From assembly GCA_947624575.1 (NCBI GenBank), contig CANQKY010000005.1, positions 1 to 42,832 on the forward strand: a DNA stretch of 42,832 bases, written 5' to 3'. The DNA is from an uncultured Clostridia bacterium. GTDB lineage: Bacteria > Bacillota > Clostridia > Oscillospirales > Ruminococcaceae. Both the position numbers and the translations under genes were made by a program. The notes under the pieces are model-generated. The model was not told the origin of the DNA and made no database searches. It was given only the letters and a program-made list of their open reading frames with translations. Below, piece by piece: positions 8,324-15,223 of this stretch (position 1 is its first letter; each line of letters begins with the position of its first letter).

Positions 8324-9409
8324 ATGTCAAACAGGTTGTTTCAGGGCGTCATGCACCAGATGCGGGACGCGATCGACCGGATCGTGGGGGTGGTAGATAC
8401 AACTTCCACCGTGATCGCCTGCAGTGAGCTTTCCAGGATCGGCGCATCGGTCAGCATCATGTCGGTGGAGGCGATGGACGCGCAGGAGGCGTATGTAAAG
8501 GACGGGTACACCTACATGGCGTTCGGGCTTGAGGGGAATATCGAGTACGCCGTGTTTGTGGAGGGCGTGGACGCCGCCGCCGGCAAGTATGCCAGACTGC
8601 TGTCCGTTTCGCTCACCAGCATCAAGCAGTATTACGATGAGAAATACGACCGGAACAATTTTGTGAAAAATGTGGTGCTGGATAATATCCTGCCGGGCGA
8701 CATCTATGTCAAGGCGAGAGAGCTTCACTTCAACAACGATGTGGAGCGGGTCGCGCTGCTGATTCGGATTCTGTCCTCCAACGATGTGTCCGCCTATGAT
8801 GTGATCCAGAATCTGTTCCCCGATAAGCAGAAGGATTTTGTGTTCAGCATCAACGAGTCGGACATCGTGCTGATCAAGGAGATTCGCAGCGGGATCGACA
8901 CCAAGGATCTCGAGAAGCTGGCGCGTTCGATTGTCGATACCCTCAGCAGTGAGTTTTATACCCGCGCTGTGGTGGGGATCGGCACGGCGGTAACCGGCGT
9001 GCGGGATATTGCCCGTTCCTTCAAGGAAGCGCAGCTTGCCTTGGAGGTCGGGAAGGTGTTCGACACCGAAAAGTCGATTGTCAGCTATGACAATCTGGGG
9101 ATCGCACGGCTTATTTATCAGCTTCCCACCACCCTCTGCGAGACCTTCTTGAAAGAGGTGTTTCGCCGCGGCTCGATCGATTCGCTCGATCAGGAGACGC
9201 TGTTCACCATTCAGCGGTTTTTCGAGAATAACCTGAATGTGTCCGAGACCTCCCGCAAGCTGTTTGTCCATCGGAACACGCTGGTCTACCGGCTGGAGAA
9301 GATCAAGAAGCTGACCGGTCTGGACCTGCGGGAGTTTGACCATGCGATCGTCTTTAAGATCGCGCTGATGGTCAAGCGGTATCTCAGTGCGAATCCGGCG
9401 AAGCTGTAA
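8324..9409 (+). CDS. PucR/CdaR-type helix-turn-helix transcriptional regulator
   Basis: Protein of 361 residues. The C-terminus (about 295-355) is a PucR-type HTH: FENNLNVSETSRKLFVHRNT, in which the recognition helix carries the hallmark VHRNTL.YRL pattern, followed by LTGLDLREFD. The middle segment resembles the GGDEF-like domain of CdaR/PucR proteins. Such regulators usually respond to small metabolites (sugar diacids, purines) and often control nearby uptake or catabolic genes. Here the upstream neighbour is the orphan sugar ABC ATPase, and ftsE follows only 12 bp downstream, so read-through into the cell-division cluster is likely. AAAGGGG lies 8 nt before the ATG. The effector is not readable from sequence. 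Confidence 0.85.
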   Translation: MSNRLFQGVMHQMRDAIDRIVGVVDTTSTVIACSELSRIGASVSIMSVEAMDAQEAYVKDGYTYMAFGLEGNIEYAVFVEGVDAAAGKYARLLSVSLTSIKQYYDEKYDRNNFVKNVVLDNILPGDIYVKARELHFNNDVERVALLIRILSSNDVSAYDVIQNLFPDKQKDFVFSINESDIVLIKEIRSGIDTKDLEKLARSIVDTLSSEFYTRAVVGIGTAVTGVRDIARSFKEAQLALEVGKVFDTEKSIVSYDNLGIARLIYQLPTTLCETFLKEVFRRGSIDSLDQETLFTIQRFFENNLNVSETSRKLFVHRNTLVYRLEKIKKLTGLDLREFDHAIVFKIALMVKRYLSANPAKL

Positions 9410-9421
9410 AAGGAATTTACT

Positions 9422-10126
9422 ATGATAGACTTAAAAAATGTATCCTTTTCGTACGACAACGGACAGAACACCATTCACGCGATCAAGAATATGACCCTTC
9501 ATATCGACGACGGCGAGTTTGTGTTCGTGGTCGGTGCGTCGGGAGCGGGGAAAAGCTCGCTGCTCAAGGTGCTGCTGCGGGAGAATGTGGCAGATGAGGG
9601 GGAGGTCACGGTCAACGGCTTTGACCTCACCCATATCAAGCGGCGGAAGCTGCCGCAGTTTCGCAGAAGCATTGGGGTGGTCTTTCAGGACTTCCGGCTG
9701 ATCCCCAATATGACGGTGTATGACAATATCGCGTTCAGCCTTCGGGTGACCGACGCCAGCGCCAGATTTATCAGAAGTCGGGTGCCCTACACGCTGGAGC
9801 TGGTGGGGCTGACGAATAAGGCGAAGAATTATCCTGCCGAGCTTTCGGGCGGTGAGCAGCAGCGGGTGGCGCTGGCGCGTGCGCTGGCAAACGACCCGTC
9901 CCTGCTGATCGCGGACGAGCCTACCGGAAATGTGGACCCCGAAATGTCGCTGGAGATCATCGAGCTGTTCCGCCATATCAATCTGAGCGGCACAACGGTG
10001 CTGGTGGTGACCCACCAGCATGATCTGGTGCGGTATTTCGGCGGGCGCACCATCAGTATTGAGGCGGGGCATATTGTGTTTGACGGTCTTTTAGAGGGGG
10101 AGGGCGTTCAGCATGCGGGTCAATAA
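9422..10126 (+). CDS. ftsE: Cell-division ABC transporter ATPase FtsE
   Basis: ATPase of 234 residues that works with FtsX at the septum and switches on peptidoglycan hydrolases outside the membrane. Walker A GASGAGKSS (38-46), signature LSGGEQQR (141-148), Walker B LLIADEPTGNVD (161-172) and the switch His198 are intact. Residues around GVVFQDFRLIPNMTVYDN are typical of FtsE. AAAGGA lies 6 nt before the ATG. It overlaps ftsX by 14 bp and heads the set ftsE-ftsX-M23 hydrolase-S41 protease, the usual Gram-positive order. The upstream regulator gene ends 12 bp before it and I see no separate promoter, so it may be transcribed from that gene's promoter. Confidence 0.95.
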   Translation: MIDLKNVSFSYDNGQNTIHAIKNMTLHIDDGEFVFVVGASGAGKSSLLKVLLRENVADEGEVTVNGFDLTHIKRRKLPQFRRSIGVVFQDFRLIPNMTVYDNIAFSLRVTDASARFIRSRVPYTLELVGLTNKAKNYPAELSGGEQQRVALARALANDPSLLIADEPTGNVDPEMSLEIIELFRHINLSGTTVLVVTHQHDLVRYFGGRTISIEAGHIVFDGLLEGEGVQHAGQ

Positions 10127-11012
10127 CTTTCTCTATCAGACCAGACAGGGAATCAAAAGCGTGAAGGATCACTCGTTGATGTCGCTGGCGTCGGTAGGCG
10201 TGCTGACCGCCTGCCTGCTGATTGTCGGGATCGCGATCCTCTTTACCATGAATGTGGACGCGCTGGTCGGCTATGTCGAAGCGCAGAATCAGGTGGTGGT
10301 CTTTGTGGAGGACGCGGCGGACGACGCCGCGATTGCCGCGGTCGGGGAGCATCTGCAGGGCATGGCGAACCTGACCGATATCCGGTATGTGTCAAAGGAA
10401 GCCGGCTTTGAGGAGATCAAAGCGCAGTACGGCGCGGTGATGGAGGGCTTGCAGGACGACAACCCGCTGCCCGCCCGCTATGACGCGACGGTGGTGGACC
10501 TCACTCTGCTTGAGCAGACGGTGACAGAGCTGCAAAGCATCGAGGGTGTGATGCAGGTCAATGCGCCTACCGGTATGGCGTCCACACTGGTCAATGCCAA
10601 GCAGCTTGTGAATATCTTCGGCTTTGCCCTGATCGCGGCACTGGTGGCAGTTTCGCTGGTGATTATTGCGAATACCATTCGGGCGGCGGTGGCGGCACGA
10701 AGCTGTGAGGTCGGCATCATGAAATATGTCGGCGCGACCGACGGGTTTATCCGGCTCCCCTTTATCATTGAAGGGGTGCTGCTCGGCTTGATCGCCGCAG
10801 TGGTCGCGTTCGGGCTGGTTTATCTCGGCTATCATTTTGCGGTGCGGGAGCTGGTGACCACCGATTCCGCGCTGATTGCCGCGGCGATTCGGGAGAATGC
10901 GATCCCGTTTCGCAGCGTGGCGCTTCGGCTGGGGCTGTCGTTTTTGGTGGGCGGCGTGCTCACCGGTGTGGTGGGAAGCCTTGTCAGCCTGCGGAGCCAC
11001 TTGAAGGTATAA
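10113..11012 (+). CDS. ftsX: Cell-division permease-like protein FtsX
   Basis: Membrane partner of FtsE, 299 residues. TM1 spans about 24-48, followed by a large extracellular loop (about 50-165, the contact site for the PcsB/EnvC-type hydrolase). Three more helices lie at about 172-195, 213-240 and 268-292, with the FtsX motif RSCEVGIMKYVGAT between TM2 and TM3. The start overlaps the end of ftsE by 14 bp; GGGGGAGGG lies upstream within ftsE. It does not transport; it transmits ATP-driven conformational change to the hydrolase encoded 13 bp downstream. Confidence 0.95.
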   Translation: MRVNNFLYQTRQGIKSVKDHSLMSLASVGVLTACLLIVGIAILFTMNVDALVGYVEAQNQVVVFVEDAADDAAIAAVGEHLQGMANLTDIRYVSKEAGFEEIKAQYGAVMEGLQDDNPLPARYDATVVDLTLLEQTVTELQSIEGVMQVNAPTGMASTLVNAKQLVNIFGFALIAALVAVSLVIIANTIRAAVAARSCEVGIMKYVGATDGFIRLPFIIEGVLLGLIAAVVAFGLVYLGYHFAVRELVTTDSALIAAAIRENAIPFRSVALRLGLSFLVGGVLTGVVGSLVSLRSHLKV

Positions 11013-11025
11013 GGAGGGCGAGGGT

Positions 11026-12315
11026 ATGAAACGAAAGCTGTGCCGCCGCGTGACGGCTGCTTTGATGGCTGCCGTGATGCTGCTTCTGCCGATGGAAGCA
11101 GGCGCCGCGTCATTAAGCGACCTGCAAAAGCGGCTGGATTCTCTGCGGGCAGAGCAGAGCGCCGCTGACGCCCGCCGCAGCGAGCTGGAAAACAAGATCG
11201 CCGGCACCCGCAGCGGTGTCTCCGAGCAGGCGGAAAAGCAGGAACAGCTGCAAGAGCAGATGGACGTGATCGGGGATCAGATTTCGATCATCAATTCCAA
11301 GATCAACCTCTATAACCAGCAGATTCACGAGAAAACGCTGGAGATGGAGGATACCCAGAGCAAAATGGAGGAGACCTACAAGCTCTTTCGGGAGCGGGTG
11401 CGGGCGATGTATCTGGCGGGCGAGCATTCCACGCTGGAGATTTTGCTGAGCGCCGAGACCTTCTCCGAGCTTTTGATCCGCAGCGAGGTGATCGACCGGA
11501 TCACCCGCCACGATCAGGAGCTGGTGCAAACGCTGGAGCAGTATATCAACGAGATCGCCGAGGATAAGGCGGCAATCGAAACGGCAAAGACCGAGATCGA
11601 GGGCGAAAAGGTGACGCTGGATCAGCGTATGACCGAGTATAATGCCGCCTATGCCGAGGCGGAGGCAGTCCGCTCCTCGCTGGAAAACGAGCTGGAGGTG
11701 GACGAGGCGGCGCACGCCGCCATGCTGGCGGAGGATTCCGCGATGGAAGCGGAGATTCAGTCGGTCATCAATGCCTATCAGGCGGAGCAGCAGCGGCAGG
11801 AGGAAGCGAGAAAGGCTGCCGAGCAGGCGGCGCAGCAAAAGCCGTCCGGCGGCTCGTCCGGCGGGACAACGGATAAAACACCGTCCGGCGGAACGGTGTC
11901 CGCCAGCGGATTTTTGTGGCCGGTACCGGATTACCATTCTGTTTCGTCCGGCTTCGGGAACCGCACGCCGAGCGGCGTGGTGACGGCAAGCCATTACGGG
12001 ATCGATATTCCCACCGGCAGAAAGCCGATGCAGCGGATCGTGGCGTCCAAATCGGGGACGGTCATTCTTTCCCGCTGGAGCAATTCCTACGGTTATTACA
12101 TCATCATCGACCACGGACGGGACGCGGCAGGGAACAGCTACCAGACCCTCTACGCGCATAACTCGGCGCTTTATGTCAGCGTGGGCGATTATGTCACGCA
12201 GGGACAGGTGATCGCCGGTTCGGGCGAAACGGGCGCCGCGCAGGGGATCCACTGCCATTTTGAGGTGCGGATCAACGGTGTGCGGGTCAATCCGCTCAAC
12301 TATGTATCACCCTGA
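11026..12315 (+). CDS. Secreted coiled-coil M23 peptidoglycan hydrolase (EnvC/PcsB-like)
   Basis: Protein of 429 residues with a signal peptide (about 1-27, ending AGAAS), a long coiled coil (about 29-265, Glu/Gln/Lys rich heptads), a Gly/Ser/Thr-rich linker (about 270-293) and a C-terminal LytM/M23 domain. The zinc ligands and catalytic residues are all there: His323 and Asp327 (HYGID), His378 (YAHN) and His409/His411 (HCH). So, unlike E. coli EnvC, which is a degenerate activator, this protein should itself cut peptidoglycan cross-links. In this gene order the coiled coil is expected to dock on the FtsX outer loop and be switched on by FtsE-driven ATP hydrolysis. AAGGAGGG lies about 7 nt before the ATG. 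Confidence 0.93.
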   Translation: MKRKLCRRVTAALMAAVMLLLPMEAGAASLSDLQKRLDSLRAEQSAADARRSELENKIAGTRSGVSEQAEKQEQLQEQMDVIGDQISIINSKINLYNQQIHEKTLEMEDTQSKMEETYKLFRERVRAMYLAGEHSTLEILLSAETFSELLIRSEVIDRITRHDQELVQTLEQYINEIAEDKAAIETAKTEIEGEKVTLDQRMTEYNAAYAEAEAVRSSLENELEVDEAAHAAMLAEDSAMEAEIQSVINAYQAEQQRQEEARKAAEQAAQQKPSGGSSGGTTDKTPSGGTVSASGFLWPVPDYHSVSSGFGNRTPSGVVTASHYGIDIPTGRKPMQRIVASKSGTVILSRWSNSYGYYIIIDHGRDAAGNSYQTLYAHNSALYVSVGDYVTQGQVIAGSGETGAAQGIHCHFEVRINGVRVNPLNYVSP

Positions 12316-12333
12316 TCAAAGGGAGAGATCGAC

Positions 12334-13503
12334 ATGAACAAAAAAGTACCGCTTGGCGTCACCATCGGCGTGACCGCGGTGATCGCCGCGGTCGCGGTGC
12401 TGGTCACCTGGTTTGCTTCGCTGGCTGTTTATAATCGGAAGCTGTCGCTCGGCGCCGACACCAATGCGCTGGACGCAAAGCTGACCGAGATCGCGGGTCT
12501 GGCACGCGCCCACGGCTATTATGAGGTCGATCCGTCGGTCATAACGGACAAGACGGCGGACGGATATGCCGCCGGTCTTTCCGACCCCTATGCCGATTAT
12601 CTCACCGCCGAGGAGTATCGGCGGGAGAACGAAAGCGCACAGGGTATGATGACCGGCTTCGGGCTGGCGATCAAGGCGGACAGCAGCGGGTATCTGCTTG
12701 TTTCCGATGTTATGGCGGGTTCGCCGGCGGCGGAAGCGGGCTTACAGCCGAACGACCTCATCATTTCGGTCGAGGGGGAGGCTTTGCCGGGGATCGGATA
12801 TGATCGGGCGACCGAGCTGCTCACCGCCAAGGCGGGGGAGACAAGGCGGGTGACGGTACGCCGCCAGACGGACGAAGCGGAATACACCCTCACCGCCCGC
12901 CAGATCACGCTCACCTCGGCGTCACTGGAGATGAATGGGGAGATCGGCGTTATCACCCTTTCCGGCTTTTACGGGAACACCGCCGATCAGGTGAAGGCGG
13001 CGGTGGAATCGGCAGCCGCACAGGGCGCAAGGGGATTGCTTTTTGATCTGCGTGACAATAGCGGCGGCGTGGTGGACGGCGTGGTGCAGACGCTTGACTA
13101 TCTGCTGCCGGAGGGCGTTTTGGTGACCACTCGATTAAAGGACGGCACCGAGCAGGAGCGGTACGATTCGGACGGGAATGAGGTCAGCCTGCCGATGACC
13201 GTGCTGATCAATGAGAATACCGCTTCGGCGGCGGAGCTGTTTGCCGCCGACCTGAGGGACTTCGGAAAGGCTCAACTGGTGGGTACGCAGTCCTTTGGAA
13301 AATGGGTGAAGCAGCGGCTTTTCCCGCTCTCGGACGGCTCGGCGCTGCGGATCACAGAAACGGCGTTTTACTCTCATGCGGACGGAAACTATGACGGCAC
13401 CGGTCTGACGCCGGATTATCTGGTCACACAGTCGGCGGACCCGTCCACCGATCTCCAAATGCAAAAGGCGCTGGAGGTACTCCGCGCCGCCATCGGCGGA
13501 TAA
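12334..13503 (+). CDS. S41 (CtpA-like) carboxyl-terminal processing protease
   Basis: Membrane-anchored serine protease of 389 residues. TM helix at about 8-33; PDZ domain around 105-185 (GFGLAI...AGSPAAEAGLQPND); catalytic core with Ser298 (ENTASAAEL) and the general base Lys323 (QSFGKWVKQ); the substrate-carboxylate loop LRDNSGG (239-245) is also present. It trims or degrades extracytoplasmic proteins and, from its place directly after the FtsEX-hydrolase genes, probably processes or removes cell-wall enzymes. GGGAG lies about 8 nt before the ATG. It is the last gene of the cluster, closed by the terminator at 13525-13556. Confidence 0.92.
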   Translation: MNKKVPLGVTIGVTAVIAAVAVLVTWFASLAVYNRKLSLGADTNALDAKLTEIAGLARAHGYYEVDPSVITDKTADGYAAGLSDPYADYLTAEEYRRENESAQGMMTGFGLAIKADSSGYLLVSDVMAGSPAAEAGLQPNDLIISVEGEALPGIGYDRATELLTAKAGETRRVTVRRQTDEAEYTLTARQITLTSASLEMNGEIGVITLSGFYGNTADQVKAAVESAAAQGARGLLFDLRDNSGGVVDGVVQTLDYLLPEGVLVTTRLKDGTEQERYDSDGNEVSLPMTVLINENTASAAELFAADLRDFGKAQLVGTQSFGKWVKQRLFPLSDGSALRITETAFYSHADGNYDGTGLTPDYLVTQSADPSTDLQMQKALEVLRAAIGG

Positions 13504-13524
13504 AACGGATCAGAATGTAAACGA

Positions 13525-13556
13525 AAGGACGCTTTCTACAAAGCGTCCTTGTTTTT
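13525..13556. terminator. Terminator between convergent genes
   Basis: An 11-bp stem (AAGGACGCTTT at 13525-13535 with AAAGCGTCCTT at 13540-13550), loop CTAC, then GTTTTT on the plus strand. On the minus strand the stem is followed by only TTTCG, so it should act mainly for the S41 protease gene. It starts right at the stop codon of the convergent Cys-rich gene. Confidence 0.9.
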
Positions 13557-13776
13557 AGCGGGCGTGAGGGCAATCGGTTTCGGCACAGGTCTTGCACCCG
13601 TCCGGCCAAACGGACGGTTCGATCCTGGGATCGGGACAGCAGCAAAGATAGTAGCTGCACTCATCGCAGCAGCATTCGATCAGGTGACCGTTTGAATCGG
13701 TATGCTCTCCGTTGCCGAAACAGTCCCGCCCGTTGTTGCCCGGGATCAGCGTCACTCCCGTCGGATCGGTTATCAT
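13555..13776 (-). CDS. Small cysteine-rich protein, unknown function
   Basis: Protein of 73 residues with 11 cysteines, arranged as RDC near residue 19, ECCCDEC (about 35-41), LCCC (about 45-48), and GCKTC plus TDC near the C-terminus (PDGCKTCAETDCPHAR). There is no signal peptide and no membrane segment. The clusters suggest metal binding (Zn or Fe-S) or metal storage, but I do not recognise the family with certainty. The ATG at 13776 is chosen because AAGGAG lies 8 nt upstream. The gene has its own candidate promoter about 200 bp upstream, and the leader between contains a nested palindrome and a terminator hairpin, so it is a good candidate for regulation by transcript termination. Confidence 0.75.
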   Translation of the reverse strand: MITDPTGVTLIPGNNGRDCFGNGEHTDSNGHLIECCCDECSYYLCCCPDPRIEPSVWPDGCKTCAETDCPHAR

Positions 13777-13796
13777 ATCGGGTACTCCTTTTTCCA

Positions 13797-13823
13797 TAAA
13801 AAATGCGCAGCCGAAGCTGCGCA
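13797..13823 (-). terminator. Terminator hairpin in the leader of the Cys-rich gene
   Basis: On the minus strand an 8-bp stem GCGCAGC/GCTGCGC (extended by one pair) closes a TTCG tetraloop and is followed by TTTTTTA. It ends about 20 nt before the start codon of the Cys-rich protein. By form this is an intrinsic terminator, placed where an attenuator or riboswitch expression platform would be. Confidence 0.75.
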
Positions 13824-13847
13824 CGAAAAACGCACCTTCGATTTTGC

Positions 13848-13969
13848 TGCGACACAAAGTTTTCATTTTGCTCGAACACAAAACGGAAAACACACGAACG
13901 ATGCATTTTTACCAAAATAAAGCATGGTTCGTGTTCGAGCAGAGTATTTGCCGAAAACTTTATGTCGCA
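13848..13969. repeat. 122-bp nested palindrome in the leader of the Cys-rich gene
   Basis: Outer arms TGCGACACAAAGTTTTC (13848-13864) and GAAAACTTTATGTCGCA (13953-13969) are inverted with one mismatch over 17 bp; in RNA that mismatch is a G-U pair. Inside lie TGCTCGAACAC (13869-13879) and GTGTTCGAGCA (13931-13941), perfect over 11 bp, and ACACGAAC (13892-13899) with GTTCGTGT (13927-13934). The last two pairings share bases 13931-13934, so they compete. It could be a structured RNA leader or a small palindromic mobile element. Confidence 0.7.
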
Positions 13970-13974
13970 CCCTC

Positions 13975-14003
13975 ATTTTAACATATCGAATCCAATTCCG
14001 CAA
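13975..14003 (-). promoter_or_regulatory. Candidate promoter of the Cys-rich gene
   Basis: On the minus strand TTGCGG (14003-13998) and TAAAAT (13980-13975) with a 17-bp spacer. It would start transcription around 13968, just at the outer arm of the nested palindrome, giving a leader of about 190 nt. Confidence 0.55.
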
Positions 14004-14007
14004 GAGA
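13982..14007. repeat. 26-bp direct repeat, copy 1
   Basis: Identical over 26 bp to 14469-14494, beginning CATATCGAATCC and ending GCAAGAGA. This copy contains the -35 box and spacer of the candidate minus-strand promoter. Between the copies lie 461 bp of repeat-rich non-coding DNA. Confidence 0.85.
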
Positions 14008-14045
14008 AAAGGGAAAATCGGGGCTTTCCTGCCGATTTTGGCTTT

Positions 14046-14211
14046 TGAATCCCACCACCGCGCTTAAAGTGCGGTCCGAAGCTCTCTTGCGGTTCCCGTC
14101 GCTGTCTACGGCGGGTAACCGCCTTGCCAGCCGTCGACCGCAGCGCCATTGCCGCCTCGCTGTTTCGCCCACAGGGCGCGCTTCGGCGGTAAAGCCCTTT
14201 CACAAGGGAGG
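14046..14211 (-). repeat. Dispersed palindromic repeat, long inverted copy
   Basis: It begins GAATCCCACCACC (14046-14058) and ends CCCTTTCACAAGGGAGG (14195-14211). These are the two ends of the element seen at 28166-28218, in the opposite orientation and with about 136 bp of GC-rich inner sequence in place of some 20 bp. No open frame with coding character is visible inside. Confidence 0.6.
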
Positions 14212-14287
14212 CACTGGCGACCGAATTAACCTTAATAAAAAATTTATCAAAATAGGCTGACGAAAGATTTTACTTATCTTATTTCAA

Positions 14288-14370
14288 ACCACCATGCTGC
14301 CGTCTTTGTCAAAACCTCCCTTGTCAAAGGGAGGGGGACCATGCGGCAGCATGGTGGTGGGATTCACGAC
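14288..14370 (+). repeat. Dispersed palindromic repeat, copy with 15-bp arms
   Basis: Arms ACCACCATGCTGCCG (14288-14302) and CGGCAGCATGGTGGT (14344-14358) are perfectly inverted. An inner hairpin CCTCCCTT/AAGGGAGG (14315-14334) has loop GTCA. The right end GGTGGTGGGATTC is shared with the copies at 28206-28218 and, inverted, 14046-14058. The sequence from CTGCCG through the inner hairpin is nearly identical to that at 28151-28190. Confidence 0.8.
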
Positions 14371-14468
14371 CCACAAAGCAAAATTGACCGCAAAGCGAAA
14401 TGCTGTTGTCAATGTCCCACGCACAAAAAGTGAGCCGGTGGAATTTCCCTTTTGCTTTGCGCTTTCAT

Positions 14469-14494
14469 CATATCGAATCCAATTCCGCAAGAGA
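14469..14494. repeat. 26-bp direct repeat, copy 2
   Basis: Identical to 13982-14007. It lies 68 bp upstream of the rpsL promoter. On the minus strand it keeps the TTGCGG box but the following bases do not form a -10 box, so it looks like a duplicated promoter fragment. Apart from the listed repeats and the rpsL promoter, I see nothing else in 14008-14674. Confidence 0.85.
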
Positions 14495-14561
14495 TTTCGG
14501 CGCTTGGCGGGTGCGGATTTGCCGCTATCGCGGCGTTTCCCAAAAAATAGGGGAAAAACGC

Positions 14562-14590
14562 TTGACAAAGCTTTCCGAAATGTGTATCAT
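14562..14590 (+). promoter_or_regulatory. Sigma-A promoter of the str operon
   Basis: Perfect TTGACA (14562-14567) and TATCAT (14585-14590) with a 17-bp spacer and an upstream TG. It lies 84 bp before rpsL, consistent with a strongly expressed ribosomal operon. Confidence 0.88.
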
Positions 14591-14674
14591 GTATAGGTAC
14601 GCAATCCGTCTGCCCATTTTCAGGAAAACCAAAGGGGAAAACGGAGGCGTTATTCTTTCGGAAGGAGGTGCCAT

Positions 14675-15094
14675 ATGCCTACTTTTAACCAGCTTGTCCG
14701 CAAAGGGAGACAGATGCAGGAGAACAAGTCCACGGCGCCGGCGCTTTTGGTTGGGTACAACTCCAAGAAAAAAGCGGCGATCGACCAGGCCTCTCCGCAA
14801 AAGCGCGGCGTCTGCACGGTTGTCAGAACCTCTACGCCGAGGAAGCCGAACTCTGCGCTTCGTAAGGTCGCCCGTGTGCGCTTGACCAACGGTATGGAAG
14901 TCACCGCGTATATCCCCGGTGTCGGTCATAACCTGCAGGAGCACAGCGTGGTGCTGATCCGCGGCGGGCGTGTCAAGGATCTGCCTGGTGTGCGTTACCA
15001 CATCATTCGCGGAACTCTGGACGCGCAGGGCGTTGCCAATCGAATGCAGGCTCGCTCCAAGTACGGCGCAAAGCGTCCGAAGAAGGGCAAGTAA
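14675..15094 (+). CDS. rpsL: 30S ribosomal protein S12
   Basis: S12 of the decoding centre, 139 residues, of normal length for Firmicutes. Conserved blocks [59 protein letters not shown] are all present. The residue matching E. coli Lys42 (mature numbering; B. subtilis Lys56) is Arg: the motif reads [11 protein letters not shown] where most bacteria have [12 protein letters not shown] Lys-to-Arg change there is a known streptomycin-resistance substitution. AAGGAGGTG lies 4 nt before the ATG. First gene of rpsL-rpsG-fusA-tuf. Confidence 0.98.
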   Translation: MPTFNQLVRKGRQMQENKSTAPALLVGYNSKKKAAIDQASPQKRGVCTVVRTSTPRKPNSALRKVARVRLTNGMEVTAYIPGVGHNLQEHSVVLIRGGRVKDLPGVRYHIIRGTLDAQGVANRMQARSKYGAKRPKKGK

Positions 15095-15223
15095 AGTATT
15101 TCCCAGCAAAACTGAATCGCTGCCAGAGCGGCGGCTTGACATATCGTCGGCCGTTTCTCCGGCGCAAACGGGAGATTTCTTTCGAGTACCGATGATATCA
15201 TCTTTATGAAGGAGGGAAGCGAA

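Noticed and set aside
11113..12258. 381-codon frame on the minus strand opposite the M23 hydrolase gene
   Set aside because: Antisense shadow; the plus-strand protein has signal peptide, coiled coil and intact zinc ligands.
14010..14480. Short open frames in the intergenic region before rpsL
   Set aside because: They lie inside palindromic repeats, lack ribosome binding sites and have no coding character.
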